A stretch of DNA of 64,000 nucleotides, taken from JAJDOD01 sp050299835. Lineage in GTDB: Bacteria; Pseudomonadota; Alphaproteobacteria; Rhodobacterales; Rhodobacteraceae. This document shows positions 1-8,251 of this stretch, one piece after another. The stretch covers positions 1-64,000 of the forward strand of contig JBNKWP010000002.1 of assembly GCA_050299835.1 (NCBI GenBank), read 5' to 3'. Numbering within the stretch: the stretch's first letter is position 1; each line of letters begins with the position of its first letter. The position numbers and the translations under genes are program-made. The notes under the pieces are model-generated. The model ran no database searches and had not been told where the DNA came from. It saw only the letters and a program-made list of their open reading frames with translations.

Positions 1-755
1 GAAGGGCCAGCCGGATTGAAGCGATGCACATAAGCCTCCAGATTGGTAAAGCCATCGTCGTTCGGATCGGCATCCGGATCGGCCTCCAGAGCCTCCACGC
101 GCCAGTTCAGGCGGGCAATCCACCTGTCCAGTTCGTCCTGCGGCAAGGAACTGTCCTGCGAGCCATCCCCGTCACCATCGAGATAGCCCACGAGATCCTC
201 CGTAGCCCGCGCCAGCCTTTGACTGTCCTCGAATATGTTCCGGTGAAACCGCGCCTGCCATTCGGGTTCGATGTCGTCCCCCTGCGCAAGGATCGCACTG
301 GCGGATCGGATGGCCGTGACGCTGGTCAGTACGTTGTGCATCGAAGCCGACAAAAACGGGTCATGCGTCAGCCGATCTCCGAGCCGTTCGATCACATCCT
401 GAAGTCGCCGGATTTCGCGGTATTGATGAGCAATCAGCCGCGCCCAGCCGGGAAATCGCGCGGCAAGCTCCTCCGAACGTGCGCGTTCGGGCTCGACCTC
501 AGAATTGAGCTCTGCGGCGGCGTCCATATCGGTCGCGATCCGGACTTCGACCCGTCCGCTCAGAAATCCGGGATCGACCGAAAGCTCCTTGGCAATCCGT
601 ACAAGGAGCGCCCCGCCGATGCGGCGGCGATTGTGCTCGATCAGGTTCATGTAGCTGGCGGAAATCCCGCACGACCGCGCCAAATCAGCCTGTCGGATAC
701 CTTTGTCGATCCGATGGGATCGAATTCTGGACCCGGTGAGCGGGATGGACACCAT
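1..755 (-). CDS. XRE-family transcriptional regulator with HisKA-like segment (3' end cut by window edge)
   Basis: Read on the minus strand, an open frame runs from ATG at 755 off the left edge, giving 251 residues and no stop. Residues about 8-63 form a Cro/CI-type helix-turn-helix (IRQADLARSCGISASYMNLIE is the recognition part). Residues about 85-125 look helical or coiled. Residues about 132-195 (MHNVLTSVTAIRSASAIL, then SQRLARATEDLVGYL) resemble the two-helix dimerisation hairpin of histidine kinases, but no ATPase domain is visible. It is divergent from the acs transporter operon and 222 bp from it, so it is the obvious candidate regulator of that operon. ScfR/RamB-type acyl-CoA regulators act next to such genes, but their ImmA/IrrE HExxH region is not seen here. 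Confidence 0.8.
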   Translation of the reverse strand, partial: MVSIPLTGSRIRSHRIDKGIRQADLARSCGISASYMNLIEHNRRRIGGALLVRIAKELSVDPGFLSGRVEVRIATDMDAAAELNSEVEPERARSEELAARFPGWARLIAHQYREIRRLQDVIERLGDRLTHDPFLSASMHNVLTSVTAIRSASAILAQGDDIEPEWQARFHRNIFEDSQRLARATEDLVGYLDGDGDGSQDSSLPQDELDRWIARLNWRVEALEADPDADPNDDGFTNLEAYVHRFNPAGP

Positions 756-780
756 GCCTTTTCGCCTTGCAATCAGTGAC

Positions 781-799
781 TTTCTGCAGGTTGCAGAAA
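781..799. promoter_or_regulatory. Perfect palindrome, candidate operator of the XRE gene and acs operon
   Basis: TTTCTGCA-GGT-TGCAGAAA, 8-base arms with a 3-base centre, in the divergent intergenic region 26 bp upstream of the XRE start codon. Its TGCA core recalls the TTTGCAAA half-sites reported for ScfR-type short-chain acyl-CoA regulators. Binding is inferred. Confidence 0.5.
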
Positions 800-977
800 A
801 TATCTTTACAAATCTTGTACCCAGATTGTTCAAATTTTTACAGGAAAATCTGTGCCCGCTAACAGTTTATTGCCAAGTGGAAATCATAACGCTGATAATG
901 TGCCCACCTTGTAAAAGGATTGGTCTGTTGCTGGGATTTCGCCCAGTCCGACCAGAAACGCTTAAGGGAGGACAAAT

Positions 978-2327
978 ATGTCTAAAAGCGATCTTACGCG
1001 CCGCAGTGTGATGAAGACGGGTGCCGCCGGCCTGGCGCTGCCGACAATCTTCTCTGGCGCGTCCTGGGCCCAGAGCGGGTTCACCAACGCTCCCGAAGGG
1101 GCCACGGTAACGCTCGGCTTCAACGTGCCCCAGACCGGCCCCTACGCGGACGAAGGCGCCGACGAACTTCGCGCCTATGAACTCGCGGTCGAGCACCTCA
1201 ACGGTGGCGGCGACGGCGGCATGATCCCGACCTTCTCGTCCAAGACGCTGGAAGGCAACGGCATCCTGGGCAAGAAAGTCGAGTACGTCACCGGCGACAC
1301 GCAGACCAAATCGGACGCCGCACGTGCATCGGCCAAGTCGATGATCGAAAAAGACGGCGCCATCATGATCACCGGCGGCTCGTCCTCGGGTGTGGCCGTG
1401 GCCGTTCAGGGTCTTTGCCAGGAGGCTGGCGTCATCTTCATGGCCGGTCTTACCCACTCCAACGACACCACCGGCAAAGACAGGAAGGCAAACGGCTTCC
1501 GCCACTTCTTCAACGCCTACATGTCGGGTGCTGCTCTGGCACCGGTGCTGGCCAGCGCCTACGGCAAGGACCGCAAAGCCTATCACCTGACCGCCGACTA
1601 CACATGGGGCTGGACGCAGCAGGAATCGATCCAGGCCGCGACCGAGGCGATGGGCTGGTCGACCGTGCAGAACGTGCTGACACCGCTCGCAGCCACGGAC
1701 TTCTCGTCCTACATCGCTCCGGTTCTGCAGACCGACGCAGACGTGCTGATCCTGAACCACTACGGCGGCAACATGATCAACTCGCTGACCAGCGCCGTCC
1801 AGTTCGGCCTGCGCGACAAGGTCAGCAACGGCAAAAACTTCGAGATCGTCGTTCCGCTCTATTCGCGTCTGATGGCGCGTGGTGCGGGTGCCAACGTTAA
1901 GGGAATTTTCGGTTCCACCAACTGGCACTGGTCGCTGCCGGACGAGGGCTCGCAGGCCTTCACCCGGTCCTTCGGCACCAAATACGGCTTCCCGCCGTCG
2001 CAGGCTGCGCACACTTGCTACACGCAGACGCTGCTCTATGCAGACGCCGTGAACCGCGCCGGTTCGTTCAACCCCTGCGCCGTCGGAGAGGCCCTCGAAG
2101 GCTTCGAATTCGACGGTTTGGGCAATGGCAAGACGCTCTACCGTGCCGACGACCACCAGTGCTTCAAGGACGTTCTGGTTGTGCGCGGGAAAGAAAACCC
2201 GACCTCTGAGTTCGACCTTCTCGAAATCGTCGAAGTCACGCCTGTGGATCAGGTCATGTACCCGTCCAACCACCCGATGTTCGGCGGTGACGCGGCAACG
2301 CTCGGTTCCTGTAACCCGGGCGCGTAA
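978..2327 (+). CDS. HAAT-type ABC transporter substrate-binding protein, Tat-exported, acs operon
   Basis: 449 residues. The N-terminus carries a twin-arginine signal (TRRSVMK, then a hydrophobic stretch ending near SWAQ), so the protein should be exported folded. The rest is a periplasmic binding protein type 1 of the Leu/Ile/Val/urea-amide class (NVPQTGPYADEG, ITGGSSSGVA). The start at 978 follows AAGGGAGGA. It heads an operon of two permeases, two ATPases and acetyl-CoA synthetase. The context suggests uptake of acetate, another short acid, or a compound that releases acetate; the ligand cannot be read from the sequence. Sec export or an amide/urea ligand remain alternatives. Confidence 0.88.
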   Translation: MSKSDLTRRSVMKTGAAGLALPTIFSGASWAQSGFTNAPEGATVTLGFNVPQTGPYADEGADELRAYELAVEHLNGGGDGGMIPTFSSKTLEGNGILGKKVEYVTGDTQTKSDAARASAKSMIEKDGAIMITGGSSSGVAVAVQGLCQEAGVIFMAGLTHSNDTTGKDRKANGFRHFFNAYMSGAALAPVLASAYGKDRKAYHLTADYTWGWTQQESIQAATEAMGWSTVQNVLTPLAATDFSSYIAPVLQTDADVLILNHYGGNMINSLTSAVQFGLRDKVSNGKNFEIVVPLYSRLMARGAGANVKGIFGSTNWHWSLPDEGSQAFTRSFGTKYGFPPSQAAHTCYTQTLLYADAVNRAGSFNPCAVGEALEGFEFDGLGNGKTLYRADDHQCFKDVLVVRGKENPTSEFDLLEIVEVTPVDQVMYPSNHPMFGGDAATLGSCNPGA

Positions 2328-2422
2328 GACTCTGACACAGCTACTATCGCCGGGCGGCACGTTCCGCCCGGCACCCTTGCCGACCCGGATCGACCGGGCC
2401 GTGCACTATTAGGTGGGGAACG

Positions 2423-3454
2423 ATGGAAGCAATCATCCTTCAAGCACTGAACGGTCTCGACAAAGGCAGCGCCTATGCGTTGATCGCCCTTGGCCTGACC
2501 CTGATCTTCGGCACGCTCGGCGTTGTGAACTTCGCGCATGGCGCTCTGTTCATGGTTGGCGCATTCTGTGCCGTGACCCTGCAACGTTTGCTGAGCCTCA
2601 GTCACCAGGTGATTGATGATACGCGAACGGACTTCCTCGGAAATCCTCTGAAGGTCGATGTCCCATATGCCCAGGACTGGTTCGGGCCCGAGATCGGGCA
2701 GGCCATCATTAACTGGTCGGTTCCCCTTGCCATCCTTTTTGCCATTCCGATCATGGTGATCGTCGGCGTCGCGATGGAACGCGGCCTGATCAAGCATTTC
2801 TACAAGCGCCCGCACGCAGACCAGATCCTTGTGACCTTCGGCCTCGCCATCGTCCTGCAAGAGATCGTCAAGGCGTTCTTCGGTGCCAACCCGATCCCCA
2901 CGCCCGCGCCGCCGGCCTTCGTCGGGTCCTTCGACTTCGGTGCCCTGATCGGCATGGACCCGAATACCATCATCTATCCCTACTGGCGCCTGATCTATTT
3001 CTCTTTCGCGATGGTCGTCATCGCAGGCGTCTTCGCCTTCCTGCAATTCACGACCTTCGGCATGGTCGTCCGCGCTGGTATGGCGGATCGCGAAACCGTC
3101 GGCATGCTGGGCATCAACATCGACAAGCGCTTCACCATCATGTTCGCCATAGCGGCCTGCGTCGCCGGCCTTGCGGGCGTGATGTACACGCCGATCAACT
3201 CGCCGAACTATCACATGGGTATGGATTTCCTGGTAATCTCGTTCGTCGTCGTCGTGGTCGGCGGCATGGGCAGTCTGCCTGGCGCCGTCCTGGCCGGTTT
3301 CCTGCTCGGCATCCTCGAGGCCTTTGCTTCCATGACGGAAGTCATCGATCTCGTCCCGGGAATCAACCAAGTCATCATCTACCTGGTCGCCATCGTCGTC
3401 CTTCTAACACGCCCCAGGGGCCTTTTGGGACGCAAGGGCGTCATGGAGGAGTAA
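2423..3454 (+). CDS. HAAT ABC transporter permease, LivH type
   Basis: 343 residues, with multiple hydrophobic helices and the LivH hallmarks: the N-terminal LNGLDKGSAYALIALGLTLIFGTLGVVNFAHG block and the C-terminal VVVVVGGMGSLPGAVLAG coupling loop. It is longer than a minimal LivH because of an insertion of about 40 residues after the second helix (roughly residues 65-100, including VDVPYAQDWFGPE). The start at 2423 is preceded by GTGGGGAACG. It lies between the binding protein (95 bp gap) and the LivM permease (4 bp gap), and forms one half of the membrane channel of this importer. Confidence 0.92.
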   Translation: MEAIILQALNGLDKGSAYALIALGLTLIFGTLGVVNFAHGALFMVGAFCAVTLQRLLSLSHQVIDDTRTDFLGNPLKVDVPYAQDWFGPEIGQAIINWSVPLAILFAIPIMVIVGVAMERGLIKHFYKRPHADQILVTFGLAIVLQEIVKAFFGANPIPTPAPPAFVGSFDFGALIGMDPNTIIYPYWRLIYFSFAMVVIAGVFAFLQFTTFGMVVRAGMADRETVGMLGINIDKRFTIMFAIAACVAGLAGVMYTPINSPNYHMGMDFLVISFVVVVVGGMGSLPGAVLAGFLLGILEAFASMTEVIDLVPGINQVIIYLVAIVVLLTRPRGLLGRKGVMEE

Positions 3455-3458
3455 GAGC

Positions 3459-4646
3459 ATGTTCGGTCTCGCAAAGAAAGATTTCACCCTCCTCGCAGTC
3501 GTCGCCGTGCTCTGCCTCTGCGCTCCCATCCTGCTGAATCCGTTTCCGGAAGCGTCCAACCTGGCGCAGTTCAATGCGGGATATCCCGATCTGATGCAGC
3601 GTTTCGTGATCTTCGGAATCTTCGCGATCGGCTTCAACATACTGTTCGGACTGACCGGATATCTCAGCTTCGGGCATGCCGCGTTCTTGGGAATCGGCTC
3701 CTACTCCGTCGTCTGGATGTTCAAGCTGCTGAACTACAACGTCGTGCCGGGCCTGTTGCTCTCTCTGATCGTGTCCGGTGTCTTCGCGCTGGCGATTGGC
3801 TATGTGTCGCTCCGGCGGTCGGGCATCTACTTCTCGATCCTGACACTGGCATTTGCCCAGATGTCCTTCGCTCTGGCTTATTCGGTTCTCACGCCGATCA
3901 CGAACGGAGAAACGGGGCTGCAGGTCTACGGTAACGATCCGCAGTACCTGCAAAGTGCCAGTGCGCCGAACATTCCGCACCTCTTCGGATTGGAGATGCG
4001 GGCCACCGAACAGGTCAGTGTCGGGCCTTGGCTCTGGCAGTTCAACTTCGGCTACTATTTCTGCGCTGTTATCATGATCCTTATGTTCTATCTGGCGATC
4101 CGGATATTCCGGTCACCGTTCGGAATGATGCTCCGGGCCGTGAAATCGAACCAGCAGCGGATGAACTATACCGGCCTGAACTCCAGACCTTACACATTGG
4201 CGGCCTTTGTCATCTCGGGCATGTATGCCGGACTTGCAGGCGGCCTTATGGCGTCGATGGACCCTCTGGCGGGAGCCGAGCGGATGCAGTGGACGGCAAG
4301 CGGAGAAGTCGTACTGATGACGATCCTCGGCGGTGCCGGGACCCTTATCGGCCCTGTCCTTGGCGCAGGCCTTATCAAGTATCTCGAGAACATTCTCTCG
4401 AAGATCAATGACGGGATCCTGCATCAATGGTTTGCCTTCATGCCCGACGGGATCGAGGACTTTCTCGTCACGATCATTCACCCCTTTATCGGCAAAGGCT
4501 GGCACCTGACGCTTGGGATCATCTTCATGCTGGTCGTGATCTTCCTGCCAGGCGGTCTTGTCGAGGGTGGCCAGCGCATCGGACGTCTCTTCGGGCGGAG
4601 AAAGCGCAAGGATGCGCCCTCCCCCGATGCGGCCCCAGCGGAATAA
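3459..4646 (+). CDS. HAAT ABC transporter permease, LivM type
   Basis: 395 residues, highly hydrophobic. The block FNILFGLTGYLSFGHAAFLG and the C-terminal MTILGGAGTLIGPVLGA loop identify a LivM-type permease. A hydrophilic charged tail (RRKRKDAPSPDAAPAE) follows the last helix. It starts 4 bp after the LivH stop, behind a GGAGGAGTAAGAGC ribosome site that lies inside the livH end. It pairs with the preceding permease to form the channel. A soluble loop around residues 145-185 is longer than in minimal LivM proteins. Confidence 0.92.
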   Translation: MFGLAKKDFTLLAVVAVLCLCAPILLNPFPEASNLAQFNAGYPDLMQRFVIFGIFAIGFNILFGLTGYLSFGHAAFLGIGSYSVVWMFKLLNYNVVPGLLLSLIVSGVFALAIGYVSLRRSGIYFSILTLAFAQMSFALAYSVLTPITNGETGLQVYGNDPQYLQSASAPNIPHLFGLEMRATEQVSVGPWLWQFNFGYYFCAVIMILMFYLAIRIFRSPFGMMLRAVKSNQQRMNYTGLNSRPYTLAAFVISGMYAGLAGGLMASMDPLAGAERMQWTASGEVVLMTILGGAGTLIGPVLGAGLIKYLENILSKINDGILHQWFAFMPDGIEDFLVTIIHPFIGKGWHLTLGIIFMLVVIFLPGGLVEGGQRIGRLFGRRKRKDAPSPDAAPAE

Positions 4647-4659
4647 GGAGACCTGAGAC

Positions 4660-5418
4660 ATGGGTATTCTCGAAGTCAAAGGCGTCAACAAGCGCTTCGG
4701 CGGCCTGCAGGCTCTTGGTGATGTGAACCTTTCTGTGGCCGAAAACACCGTCCACGCCATCATCGGTCCGAACGGCGCGGGCAAATCGACGCTCCTCAAT
4801 TGCCTCGTCGGCAAACTGATCCCAGATACCGGTTCCGTCATGTTCGACGGCCAATCCGTGTTGGGTCGGAAACCGCACGAGATCAACCAGATGGGGATTA
4901 GCCGAGTGTTTCAGACACCGGAAATCTTCGGTGACCTCACGGTCGAGGAAAACATGCTGATCCCCTGCTTCGCCCGCCGCGACGGTGCCTTCCGGTTGCA
5001 CGCCTTCGAACAGGTCTTCCAGGAAAAGGCGTTGGTGGAGAAAGCCCATCAGGCGCTTGAGGACGTGAATATGGCCGACAAGCGCCAAATGCATTCCGCC
5101 TCGCTGTCGCGCGGTGACAAGCGCCGTCTGGAGATGGCCATGTGTCTCGTGCAGGAACCTCGTCTTCTGCTTCTGGACGAACCGACCGCCGGGATGGCCC
5201 GCGCCGACACCAACAACACGATCGACCTTCTCAAGGAGATCAAGGAAAAGCGCGACATCACCATGGCGATCATCGAACACGACATGCATGTTGTCTTCTC
5301 TCTGGCTGAACGGATCACCGTGCTGGCCCAGGGCACGCCGCTGGTGGAAGACACGCCGGACAACATCAAGGGCAACCCGAAGGTACAGGAAGCGTATCTC
5401 GGCGAAGCGGCACACTAG
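4660..5418 (+). CDS. HAAT ABC transporter ATP-binding protein, LivG type
   Basis: 252 residues. It has Walker A GPNGAGKST near residue 37, a Walker B LLLLDEPTAGM near residue 168, and the His switch IIEHDMHVVFSLAERI. The ABC signature reads LSRGDKRRLEM instead of the usual LSGGxxxxL/YG.QR, a deviation that is common in the LivG/UrtD branch. The C-terminal PKVQEAYLGEA tail is typical of LivG. The start follows AAGGAGACCTGAGAC. It powers the importer encoded by the same operon. Confidence 0.92.
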   Translation: MGILEVKGVNKRFGGLQALGDVNLSVAENTVHAIIGPNGAGKSTLLNCLVGKLIPDTGSVMFDGQSVLGRKPHEINQMGISRVFQTPEIFGDLTVEENMLIPCFARRDGAFRLHAFEQVFQEKALVEKAHQALEDVNMADKRQMHSASLSRGDKRRLEMAMCLVQEPRLLLLDEPTAGMARADTNNTIDLLKEIKEKRDITMAIIEHDMHVVFSLAERITVLAQGTPLVEDTPDNIKGNPKVQEAYLGEAAH

Positions 5419-5430
5419 GGGGCGAGACCG

Positions 5431-6186
5431 ATGCTTGACGACAAACCATTCGACAAACGCGCCAACAACGCAGCCACCGCTCCGGCCTATCTCAGCGTCT
5501 GGAACATCGAGGCCTATTATGGCGAAAGCTACATCGTCCAGGATGTGAGCTTCAATGTGCACGAAGGCGAGATCCTCGCGCTTCTGGGCCGCAACGGCGC
5601 GGGCAAGACCTCGACCCTGCGCGCCATCGCACGCATGGACAACCCCGAGCTTCGCCACGGCGAAGTCTGGCTCGACCACAAGCCGCTGCACAACATGACC
5701 AGCTATGAGGCAGCTCAGAACGGCATGGCGCTGGTCCCGGAGGATCGCCGCATCATCCGGGGGCTGACGGTGGAGGAAAACCTCAAGCTTGCCCAGATCG
5801 CCCCGCCATTGGGCTGGTCGCTGGAGCGCATCTATGAGTTGTTCCCACGCCTTGGAGAACGTCGCACGCAGGACGGCTCGACGCTTTCGGGCGGGGAACA
5901 ACAGATGCTGGCGATTGCCCGCGCGCTGGCCCGTGACATTAAGGTGCTGCTTCTGGACGAGCCTTACGAGGGGCTTGCCCCCGTCATCGTTCAGGAAATC
6001 GCGAAGACGCTGAACATCATCCGCGACCAGGGCATCACAACCATCATCGTCGAACAGAACGCCGTGGCCGCGCTGAAACTCGCCGACCGCGCCGTGATCC
6101 TTGATACAGGTCAGGTCGTCTACGACGATTCTGCGCAAAAGGTACTGGACGACGAGGCGCTCCGCGCGAAATATCTCGCCATCTGA
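5431..6186 (+). CDS. HAAT ABC transporter ATP-binding protein, LivF type
   Basis: 251 residues. Walker A GRNGAGKTS near residue 53, signature LSGGEQQMLAIARAL, Walker B LLLDEPYEGLAP and switch His region IIVEQNAVAALKLADR all fit LivF/UrtE ATPases. There is an N-terminal extension of about 25 residues (LDDKPFDKRANNAATAPAY) before the ABC core. It starts 12 bp after livG and ends 33 bp before acs. It is the second ATPase of the importer. Confidence 0.92.
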   Translation: MLDDKPFDKRANNAATAPAYLSVWNIEAYYGESYIVQDVSFNVHEGEILALLGRNGAGKTSTLRAIARMDNPELRHGEVWLDHKPLHNMTSYEAAQNGMALVPEDRRIIRGLTVEENLKLAQIAPPLGWSLERIYELFPRLGERRTQDGSTLSGGEQQMLAIARALARDIKVLLLDEPYEGLAPVIVQEIAKTLNIIRDQGITTIIVEQNAVAALKLADRAVILDTGQVVYDDSAQKVLDDEALRAKYLAI

Positions 6187-6219
6187 CTGCGAAAACGAAC
6201 TACCGGAGGAGGACCCAAC

Positions 6220-8178
6220 ATGCTGGATGAGCGTGATGGAATGTATTGGCCCGACAGCGACATGGTCGCAAAGGCCCATGCGGATCGGGAAAAATACGAC
6301 GCCATGTATAGGCAATCGGTCGAGGACCCTGAAGGGTTCTGGGCCGAACACGGCAAGCGCGTGGACTGGATCAAGCCGTTCACCAAGGTGAAAAACACCT
6401 CCTTTGCACCCGGAAACATCGACATTCGCTGGTTCGAGGACGGCACGCTGAATGTCGCGGCAAACTGCATCGACCGGCATGTCGCCACCCGCGGCGACCA
6501 GACTGCGATCATCTGGGAACCGGACGATCCTGACGCAGACTCCAAGCACATCACCTACAGCCAGCTGAAGGACGAGGTCTCTCAATTCGCCAATGTCCTC
6601 AAAGGCATGGGCGTGTCGAAGGGAGATCGTGTCGTCCTCTACCTGCCGATGATCCCCGAAGCAGCCTATGCGATGCTCGCCTGTGCGCGGATCGGCGCGA
6701 TCCATTCGATCGTGTTCGCGGGCTTCTCGCCCGACGCGCTGGCCGCACGGGTGAACCAGTGCGGAGCGAAGGTTGTTCTGACGGCCGACGAAGCCCCGCG
6801 CGGCGGACGCAATACGCCGCTCAAGACCAACGCCGACAAGGCCTTTGACAAGGTCGAGGGCGATGTCAAGTTGCTCGTCGTCCGGCGCACTGGCGGCGAC
6901 GTTCCGATGCAGGACGGTCGCGACTACTGGTATCATGAGCTCAAGGCCGACGCGTCGACCGACTGCCCGCCCGAGGAGATGAACGCGGAAGACCCGCTCT
7001 TCATTCTTTATACCTCCGGTTCGACCGGCCAGCCGAAAGGTGTCGTCCACACGACCGGCGGTTACCTTGTCTATGCATCGATGACGCATCAGTACACGTT
7101 CGACTATCACGATGGCGACATCTTCTGGTGTACTGCTGACGTGGGCTGGGTGACGGGTCACAGCTATATCGTCTATGGTCCGCTGGCCAACGGCGCGACG
7201 ACACTGATGTTCGAAGGCGTGCCGACCTATCCTGACGCCGGACGCTTCTGGCAGGTCTGCGAGGAACACAAGGTCAACCAGTTCTACACCGCGCCCACAG
7301 CCATTCGCGCGCTGATGGGCAAGGGCCGCGAGTTCGTGGACAAATACGACCTCTCCGCGCTCAAGGTTCTTGGTACCGTGGGTGAACCGATCAACCCCGA
7401 GGCCTGGAACTGGTACAACGAAGTCGTGGGACATGGAAACGTCCCCATTGTCGACACCTGGTGGCAGACCGAAACCGGTGGTCACCTGCTGACCCCCCTC
7501 CCCGGTGCCATTCCGACCAAGCCCGGCTCGGCCACCGTGCCGTTCTTCGGCGTACAACCGGTCATCCTCGAACCCACCACGGGTGAGGAGATCACCACGA
7601 CCGAGGCCGAGGGCGTGCTTTGCATAAAGGACAGCTGGCCTGCCCAGATGCGCACCGTCTGGGGCGATCACGAACGGTTCGAGAAGACGTATTTCGCGGA
7701 CTATAAGAACTACTACTTCTCCGGCGACGGCTGCCGCCGTGATGCCGATGGCTATTACTGGATCACCGGGCGCGTAGACGACGTCATCAACGTCTCCGGG
7801 CACCGCATGGGCACGGCCGAGGTCGAATCCGCCCTCGTCGCCCATGAGAAGGTCGCCGAGGCTGCGGTGGTCGGTTATCCGCATGCCATCAAGGGCCAGG
7901 GCATCTATGCTTACGTCACGCTCATGGGCGGCGAAGAGCCGTCGGAAGAGCTTCGCAAGGAGCTTGAGAATTGGGTTCGCACGGAAATCGGCCCCATTGC
8001 CAAGCCCGACTTGATCCAATGGGCTCCGGGCCTGCCGAAGACGCGCTCCGGCAAGATCATGCGCCGCATCCTGCGCAAGATCGCGGAGAACGATTACGGC
8101 ACGCTCGGCGACACCTCGACACTGGCCGAACCGGAAGTGGTCGATGACCTGATCGAGAACCGGATGAACCGGCAGTAG
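6220..8178 (+). CDS. acs: Acetyl-CoA synthetase (AMP-forming acetate--CoA ligase)
   Basis: 652 residues, the usual length of Acs. It carries the P-loop YTSGSTGQPKG, the WWQTETGG acyl-binding motif, the SGHRMGTAEVE hinge region, and the C-terminal motif TRSGKIMRRILRK with the conserved catalytic lysine (the target of acetylation in characterised Acs) at about residue 612. It makes acetyl-CoA from acetate, ATP and CoA in the cytoplasm. GGAGGAGGACCCAAC precedes the start. As the last gene of the transporter operon it points to linked uptake and activation of a short carboxylate. Propionate could also be a substrate, but the motif set fits acetate. Confidence 0.96.
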   Translation: MLDERDGMYWPDSDMVAKAHADREKYDAMYRQSVEDPEGFWAEHGKRVDWIKPFTKVKNTSFAPGNIDIRWFEDGTLNVAANCIDRHVATRGDQTAIIWEPDDPDADSKHITYSQLKDEVSQFANVLKGMGVSKGDRVVLYLPMIPEAAYAMLACARIGAIHSIVFAGFSPDALAARVNQCGAKVVLTADEAPRGGRNTPLKTNADKAFDKVEGDVKLLVVRRTGGDVPMQDGRDYWYHELKADASTDCPPEEMNAEDPLFILYTSGSTGQPKGVVHTTGGYLVYASMTHQYTFDYHDGDIFWCTADVGWVTGHSYIVYGPLANGATTLMFEGVPTYPDAGRFWQVCEEHKVNQFYTAPTAIRALMGKGREFVDKYDLSALKVLGTVGEPINPEAWNWYNEVVGHGNVPIVDTWWQTETGGHLLTPLPGAIPTKPGSATVPFFGVQPVILEPTTGEEITTTEAEGVLCIKDSWPAQMRTVWGDHERFEKTYFADYKNYYFSGDGCRRDADGYYWITGRVDDVINVSGHRMGTAEVESALVAHEKVAEAAVVGYPHAIKGQGIYAYVTLMGGEEPSEELRKELENWVRTEIGPIAKPDLIQWAPGLPKTRSGKIMRRILRKIAENDYGTLGDTSTLAEPEVVDDLIENRMNRQ

Positions 8179-8202
8179 ATTGATCGAACTATAGCAAAAG
8201 GG

Positions 8203-8230
8203 CGCCCGCCGCAGAGCGGGCGTTCTTTTT
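8203..8230 (+). terminator. Intrinsic terminator after acs
   Basis: Stem CGCCCGC / GCGGGCG around a six-base loop, followed by GTTCTTTTT-type pyrimidine run starting at 8223. On the opposite strand the stem is followed by CCCTTTTGC, so it may also stop the convergent 8252-9121 gene. Confidence 0.8.
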
Positions 8231-8251
8231 CGCACAAGTCACGCGTGGATA

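Noticed and set aside
867..3370. Long minus-strand frames opposite the first binding protein and LivH
   Set aside because: Antisense shadows of well-supported genes; translations are His/Asp/Arg-rich without domains.
4525..8235. Very long minus-strand open frame (over 1200 codons)
   Set aside because: It lies wholly opposite livG, livF and acs, whose motifs are unmistakable. Its translation is rich in His/Arg/Asp without any domain, as expected for the antisense of GC-rich genes.
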